A stretch of DNA of 64,000 nt from Argentina anserina. Its lineage: Eukaryota > Streptophyta > Magnoliopsida > Rosales > Rosaceae. Below the pieces are notes generated by a model. The model saw only the letters and a list, made by a program, of their open reading frames with translations, ran no database searches and was not told where the DNA came from. The stretch is from positions 6,634,001 through 6,698,000 of the forward strand of contig NC_065877.1 of the NCBI RefSeq assembly GCF_933775445.1, in the 5' to 3' direction. Both the position numbers and the translations under genes were made by a program. Each line of letters begins with the position of its first letter. Positions within the stretch are counted from its first letter, which is position 1. Below are positions 57,632-64,000 of this stretch, piece after piece.

Positions 57632-59314
57632 ATAGCGAATCTTTAAATTAGAGAAGCTGATTGAGTTTAACAATGATTTTTTTAGAGACTTTGTAATTTG
57701 TTTTTCTAAAATAGAAAAATTATAGCAAAATGGTTGGAGATGCTCTAAACATATGCATCACGCTTTGGTGGCTCCTAAATTATTTTCACATCTGCGTTAG
57801 TTTATTCTTCCCATATTCTAAGAACTAAACCATATGCTCCGGTCATTCTATTGTACTTCTGCTAGAAATTAAACATGACGACTTGAGGGGAAAAAAATTG
57901 AAAGCAGAGCGGACGGTGGACGACGGTGATTGAATCAGTGAGTGGAGTGCAGGTGGAAAGTGGATCAAAGCAAAGGTTGTAATCTTGAGAAGGAAGGGAT
58001 GTTCAGTGTGGATATGTTATTCCAATCATATAGTTAGGGTTTGAGTGATCCTTAAGTATACCAGCAGTGTACTATCATTTACTCTTTCGCCATGTAAATA
58101 GCATTATACAATTTTATATGTCTTTTGCCTTTACGTTATCCGTTGAAAATTATTATATGTACCGGTACATAGTTTATGTAACGTACTTTCATAATGTTAT
58201 TGGTCCATTTTTTACTATATTTGTTTCTGATTTGTTACTCATATTTATATAATTTTTTCTCATTTCACCGTTTGAATGTTTGCCACACCATGAAATAATA
58301 TGATTAATTGGGTACACCACATGACAGTGTCACGATACATAAAATAATTTTCTCCTTTCTCGATTGCATTTTCCAACGGGTAACAATAAGTGCGTTATAT
58401 TAGGGATGAAAATAAACGATTCCATATCTGTATATAATCGTGCTCTTAGCCTTCCAATTGTTGAACCCTAATCTTTAATTTTTTGGATTGATCACCTTTA
58501 AATTTTTAAGTTTGGGGCGTTTGCGTTAGCTAAGTGCAAGCGTACGTGCAACAGTTGTTCCATCAATGATTCAAGGATGCACGTACGGATAAGAATCTGT
58601 TTATCTCATAATTATGACATATATGCATGCTGAAAGCCTGAAACAAACTGTGAAACAGTGAAAGGGTAACAACCAGTGTAGAAACGAATTTAACTAAGAT
58701 TGCAGGTTTCTGTTTTTTACAAACTCAATTTGGTCAAAACAATGCAAGGCTCATATATACTTCACTAATGTTCATCTTGTATACTTCATAAATTGGAGTA
58801 GCTTCGTAGTAGTTATATCCAAACATGGTGTAGGCGCCACCCAAGCACTTGTAAATTAAGACCGAGTTGCTGACTATCTTCTTCTTCTTCTTCATTTTTT
58901 TTTTCTTTGGGATTGATCTTTCTCCAATATGTATCGGCATCTCATTTAATATTTTGTGAAATAAAAATGCTCGGATCTCTTATCTCTTACTATCATTTGG
59001 TAAAGACGTAAAGTAAACCCGTATATTTGTCTTAGGTTCTGACTTTTCAATGTTCTTTTTTATGCTAATATAAGATTTATGTGTTAGTTTCCATATAATT
59101 AAGATACATGCACATGAATATATTTATGGCCCTATATTTATATCGAAAAGACAAACATGCTGAAACAAAAAGGTAACAACTAAATGGAGAAACAAATTTA
59201 GCTCATCAAATGAGCTAGTTTTCTGTAATATCTGTTTTGATCGACTTATTTCAACTTTTCTCTGATTGATTTGTCAAAATTGAATATATCTGACTCTAAT
59301 AAAAAAATTGACTC
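57632..59314. other. AT-rich intergenic DNA
   Basis: No gene is seen. The end of a possible older MITE (TTGGAGATGCTCT at 57733-57745) lies just right of the 500-bp-arm element. Confidence 0.35.
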
Positions 59315-59498
59315 TGTTCCCGGAGAATTACTATTCTACCATTGTGTGTGTCTTAGCCTAATAAGTTTCCTGTTAAGAGATAGATTATCATCTCCGTAAT
59401 AGATTAGGACTTCGAATCCTACGGGATTGTGGTTTTGTAATGTCTATATATAGGCCCCCATATAATTCAATAATACACAATTATTTCATCCTGAAACA
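59315..59498 (+). repeat. Putative short 5' LTR
   Basis: Begins TGTTCC and ends AAACA, contains a TATA-like TCTATATATA at about 59443, and abuts GTTATCAGCACG. The partner LTR cannot be checked because it would lie beyond 64000. Confidence 0.5.
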
Positions 59499-59559
59499 CG
59501 TTATCAGCACGTTGCCCTAAAACCCTGAACTTTTAGAGCCCTAGAAATTTTTTCTCTTC

Positions 59560-62470
59560 TCCACCGCCGGCCGCCGTCGTCTCCGGCCTCCGGCATCTCC
59601 TCGTCGGCGCAGCCCCTGCTCGCCATTGTTGCAGCCCCCCCCCCCCGCTGCTACCCCCGCATCCATGCGCGCAAAAAGCCTCGATGCCCCTGCTCGCTGC
59701 CCCTGCATGCGACCCCTGCATGCCCTGCTCGCTGCCCATGCACGCACGCACGCAGCCCCGCTCGCGAACCCTGCAGCCCCGCTCGCGACCCCTGCAGCCC
59801 CTGCTGCCCCTGCACGCAGCCCCGCAGGGTCTCCTCCGCAAAAACATCTTTTTGCCCCGAAAAACCCCGCATCAGAGGATTCAAAATTGCTCCTCCCGCA
59901 TATATACGCAATGAACGCAAACTGCACAAGCAAACTCTTCGCTCAAGAGAAGCTACTCCCGTCTTCTCTACCCTTTTGGGCCTTTAAACTATTTCTCTTT
60001 TTTCCTTTTTATTTTCCTATTGCTTATTAAATCGTTTATTTGCACGTTTTTGTTTTCTAACTATGTTTCACGTGCTTGCATAGGAAAAGTGATCACTGGT
60101 CGTACTATGGTGATGACATTCATGCCGAGATGGACGATACTTTTGTCATCTACATATGATTTTGATCGTATCCTCCCAAGATTTTTATGTCATCGGACGA
60201 AGATCGAAAAGGAATTCATCAAGCAACTTCATGCATGACAATCGATTTGCAGTGCAATTTAATTATATGCGGTCTATTTGGCAGACCAACAAGTATGTTT
60301 TTCTTAAAGTTGCTGCTTTTGAACATATATATATAAATTATCGGGCGCTATTAGCCTTTTTCATGTCTTCTTTTCCGGCCTTTCTTATAACGCCGATGAG
60401 ATTAAAGAAGGATATGATTCCCCTCTTGGTTGACGTTTTTCGTGTGACGGTCCTGGGGGAGTCACGTTATTATTTAAAAAGGAAGATATCGATTTCGTGT
60501 GGTCGCCTGAGTGCACCGCTGTTTTGGGTGCGATCATGAGAATCGCCGATATGCATCGATTATTTTGTGACCATATACATCACAACCCTTCTAATTCCGG
60601 TTACATACTTGAATAGTTTCGATTATTCGAAACCTATACAACTCTCATTTCTTTTAGATGCGTCGCCATCGCGACTGTTATTTGAATGTTTGAGTTTCTT
60701 AAACTCATGTCTATAAACGATAATCTCAAGGTCTACGTACTCATTTATTTGAGTTGATTCATTACTCTGATGCAGCACTATTTGCTGACAAAAAGATCCC
60801 AAAAATAACGAATTCTATGTGACACACTTAAAAGTGATTTAATGAACGTCTATGACGACGTATTACCAGAGTTGACCTTGAAACATACTCCACATCCGAG
60901 AAACACATGTCATTTATTGGCACCTGTATCTATTTCTCGAGGGAATTTTGGAGATGGAAACGTAACATTCTTCCATTCTCAAGTAAGCACATTTTTGAGC
61001 CTCAGGCTAAGGCTCCGCCCAATCAGATATGCAAGATTTTGTTGCTACAGACTTTTGATTAGTCAATCTATTTTGACTATGTCTTCTGCTTACTATTTTT
61101 CAAGTATGACGTTGGCATTGCCATGATTATTACTCGACTTTAGCTTAAGTCGTCTATTGGAATTGGAAGTTTGGTTGTGTTGTATTAAATATTGGCATAT
61201 TCTATAAAATTTCTCGTATTTCTTGTTTACAAGATGGACTCGTGAGAATTTTATTTGCCTTGGCTTAGCATGTATGGTCAACGTTGCAACTCACGTGGTT
61301 TTTAAATTGGCCGCTTTTGGGTTACATGGGACCCCAATAACACTACATTGTGATTTTGGACCTTCAAATTTGGAAAACGGACCTCGGAACGTAAAAATTG
61401 ACGTCGTTTTTACCGGTTACTGTTCCGTGTTTCCGGGACGTTTTCCGGCGTATTCGCTGCCTTCCGGCCATATTCCGGCATTTCCGGCACCGCCATCCGG
61501 TTCCGAACGGCGTTCCCTGTCGGACCTGAAGTTATGGCCTCCATACCGGCCAGGTCCGGCCACTGCCAGCCGGATTTCCGGCAATCGGTGCCGCCGGCTT
61601 CCGACGAGTTTTTCTGACTTTTTTTTTCGTCGTTTCTCGTCATTTTTCCGGCATATCTCAGCAGTTCTTGCTGCCATATTTTCCTAGTCCAAAATTCACC
61701 CGGTTTTGAGTTAATTTGACATGGTTTTCCGGTTAATTTTCCGGTTTTCTCCAAGTCGTTTCATAGCTCAAATGATTTTATTATTATTAGTGACCACCCG
61801 CACCAATTGGATGGTTTTTACCACCCAAATTGTTTGGTATTCAACTGCTCCAATACCATGTTTTTCCAACTCTTGAGTTGAAGAATGTAGTTCTATTGCC
61901 ATGTGATACATTCGATGGGATTGCCATTTGTTTCAATCCCCTCTCTTACAATATCCTACGACGTATTGTGTAGAGAAGTTCACCGCGTCGTTGACTCTCT
62001 TAATCTTCATTTTGAGATTGTCCCGCCGTGAAATCGAGTGTCTTGCTAATTGCGTAACCACCCACACTGTCCTACGGCGCAGATAGTTGTTTTACGGATC
62101 TCGTGCGGAGATTGTGTTCTATATCTTCATGCCTTGCTAAGTTTTAAAGGCCATACATGCCAATGATGGATTTTCATCTTGATATTTGTGTTAAGAATGG
62201 AGAGGAATAAATCTGTCAGATTTCATTGACAGTATCTTTTTCAAGCTTCGACAGTAGCTTTGTTAGCCTGCAGACATCGTTTTGTTTGCCTGCAGCAGTA
62301 GCATTATGTAACTCAAGATTCTATGAATCATGGGTTCAGTTTTACTGTCTTCTCGGTTTTGACATGATCATTTTTGGTCATTTTGAACAAGATATGATGA
62401 TTCGAGTTCTTTGAAATTCACATTATCATCTATTTTTCATGTTCACGAAGCGATTGGAGGACCACCTCAC
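59560..62470 (+). other. Leader and decayed gag zone of the right-edge copia element
   Basis: GC-rich low-complexity DNA at 59560-59880 has Pro- and Ala-coding direct repeats (CAGCCCCGCTCGCGA units near 59755 and 59778). A second GC-rich stretch rich in CCGG and TTCCGG lies at 61400-61650. Between and after them (59900-61400 and 61700-62470) the DNA is AT-rich without recognisable domains. Gag is no longer identifiable. Confidence 0.4.
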
Positions 62471-62472
62471 CC

Positions 62473-63700
62473 ATGCTCCACACGGGTGAGGTCGAGCCTA
62501 TCTGTGCCATGCACGGTGAGGCCGAGCCTGCCTATTTAGGTGGCTCCATGGCATTTAGGCCATCGGTGGCGGCATCCCCTCCTTCACAGGAGCTTGTGAT
62601 GCCTCCCGTGTCTTCTAATGCCTCCATGACAATCTTTGATGCCCATCGCTCATTTTGCAAAGCTTGTTCTTTTGCTAGATTTCAAGGAAGTCCTTATTTG
62701 CTAATGCTCCAACCGAAAACATTCCATTCTTACGAAGTATTTAAGATGACATTAGTGGACTCTATCCAACCGAATGCGGACATTTTTCGGTATTTTTATG
62801 ATATAGGTTAAGAGCATCGACGCGTTGGTCACACGTCGCTTTGCTTTCCACAAGAAACGCTGCATTCGCTAAAGTTTTTAGCTATGATCATCATACTAAG
62901 GGCTCACCACCCTCCCCATCCTCTTAAATCTATTTGATTGGATATCGTTGGAGAGTTCACCTCCACGACTTTGATGATTTCGTTTTGCATATCTACTGGG
63001 ATCGTCGTTGAACATATTATTCCTCATGTTCATTCACTGTACGATCTAGCAGAGCTCGGACTTGGTTATGGGTACTAACCTGCTGATTTTTGCATAGGGA
63101 TATGTAATGATGTTGCATGCAGCGACACTTATTCGTTTCAGACCCAGAACTTGCCAAGCGTTTAGTGCGTACCAGATGGTCACTGGATACGGTCCCAACG
63201 TTCTTTTCACTAACGCCTATTTGGTTAAAGTTATTTATGTGCCTCTATTGTAGTTATCTCAATGAGTCTACTTGAAACGATTAAGTATTCTGGTTGGTTA
63301 TGATTTATGAATCACCAACACTTGTCCGCTATTTCCAATCTACAACCGTTGATCTCTATCCTGCAATATTAGCAGACGGTCACTTTGATGAGACATACTT
63401 CCCATCGTTAGGGGGAGATATGGAATGCTCCCATTCTGGTTTTAACGCCAGGAATTGACGTGGTGTGGCACTATGTCTCATTAAGATCCCGCACTACTCA
63501 AAGTGAGCAAATGTACAACGCATTATCGACCTCCAGAAAGTCAAATATTCAATGCTCAATGACGTTACCGATATTGCAAAAGTGACGAGATCGCACATAA
63601 ATGCTGTGATGTGCCGGTAAGGTTGGGACTCTCAGAATATGGGAGAATTTCATATGACCTGGTCCTAGCACCGTTGGCACCATCCCTGATAGTGGGAAGG
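62473..63700 (+). pseudogene. Decayed copia pol (pre-integrase, integrase) fragments
   Basis: At 62640-62690 FDAHRSFCKACSFARFQ matches the zinc-binding end of the pre-integrase domain. At 62860-63040 blocks such as LRAHHPPHPLKS, GEFTSTT and VEHIIPHVHS match the integrase core. At 63110-63240 MLHAATLIRFRPRTC and MVTGYGP match the integrase end. At 63300-63420 YESPTLVRYFQ and HFDETYFPSLGG match the connecting region before reverse transcriptase. The blocks lie in different frames with several stops, so the fragment is dead. Confidence 0.65.
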
Positions 63701-64000
63701 AAGCCGACGATGGCACCATCGTACGTTGTGGTGTTGTCGGCGCTCGTGGTATTGTACCACAAAACAAGGGCGGCAAACGCAAAGATGGACTAGTAAGGGT
63801 GATAGCTTCGGTCTTGGCTTCTGCCTAGATGAGGGGAGACCATTATTCTCTAGAATCAAATCTAGAAAGAAGAGAAGTGCGTAGGCACAAGTATTTCGCC
63901 CATCATCAAGAGATATCCTCTAAACATGTGTATCAACTAAGTTTCTGTGGGACGCTACAGACTCATTTTGTTGATGTTAGAGAAGAATAGAACTCTCACG

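Larger units (their letters stand above)
59315..64000 (+). mobile_element. Old copia-like retroelement, truncated by the window edge
   Basis: A short LTR (59315-59498, TGTTCC...AAACA, about 184 bp) is followed directly by GTTATCAGCACG, a primer-binding-like sequence. A long leader or decayed gag zone follows. From 62540 onward the plus strand keeps blocks of copia pol, described separately. The right LTR is outside the window. Frame changes and stops are too frequent for any activity. Family identification is by motif order and is moderately certain. Confidence 0.65.

Noticed and set aside
59400..59440. tRNA-like TTCGAATCC motif
   Set aside because: It lies in an LTR, and no acceptor stem or anticodon arm can be drawn around it; no tRNA gene was found in the window.
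59533..60030. Long Ala/Pro/Gly-rich frames on both strands
   Set aside because: GC-rich tandem low-complexity DNA keeps all frames open; composition alone explains them.
61410..61754. Frames of 86-154 codons on both strands
   Set aside because: Low-complexity CCGG-rich leader of a decayed retroelement, no domain.
1..64000. CRISPR arrays, bacterial operons or a biosynthetic gene cluster
   Set aside because: No regularly spaced short repeats were seen. The two UGTs are adjacent paralogues, with no other pathway enzymes next to them, so no cluster is claimed.

Overview
This is nuclear DNA from a flowering plant, almost certainly a eudicot and probably a rosid such as Rosaceae. The family guess is an inference from overall gene and repeat character, not a proof. 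The supports are GT-AG introns in plant genes, a plant-only FKBP protein (PASTICCINO1), plant secondary-metabolism glycosyltransferases, COPT copper transporters, and a plant transposon load that makes up much of the window. No bacterial, CRISPR or phage-like structure was found.

Layout. At 1-1127 (minus) lies the 5' part of an uncharacterised plant protein running off the left edge, with a 5'-UTR intron and a promoter to about 2300. At 2963-4440 is a decayed DUF4283/zinc-knuckle retroelement reading frame. Two tandem two-exon UDP-glycosyltransferase genes (UGT-A 7232-12583, UGT-B 20917-22605) share one intron position and phase. The UGT-A intron is 3.9 kb because a Mutator-like element (8205-11338) sits in it and itself carries a hAT element (8676-10723) built on a 505-bp tandem repeat. 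Between the UGTs is a 5.35-kb CACTA element (13892-19243) holding an antisense LINE. Next come two COPT genes. The first (23371-25417) is split inside its coding sequence by a hAT element, and the second (26282-26767) is intact. A 4-kb PIF/Harbinger element (27348-31335), a 5'-truncated LINE (32118-33458) and a full-length Ty1/copia element with two LTRs (33826-40600) follow.

The copia element ends about 150 bp from the stop codon of a 20-exon PASTICCINO1 gene (40754-46309, minus, 636 codons). A five-exon gene for an uncharacterised 393-residue protein lies at 48785-50523 (minus). From 50.5 to 59.3 kb I see no credible gene. That stretch holds a GA microsatellite and a 1069-bp Mutator-like inverted repeat with two 500-bp arms (56554-57622). 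From 59315 to the right edge is an old, heavily mutated copia-like element with a short LTR.

How the parts relate. The UGTs are a tandem duplication whose products probably glucosylate small lipophilic acceptors. The COPTs are a second tandem pair in which one member has been lost. The PAS1 gene is a conserved single gene. I found no new multi-gene system. The most notable content is the layered transposon record, several elements having readable target-site duplications, and two UGT copies with different residues at the sugar-donor site.
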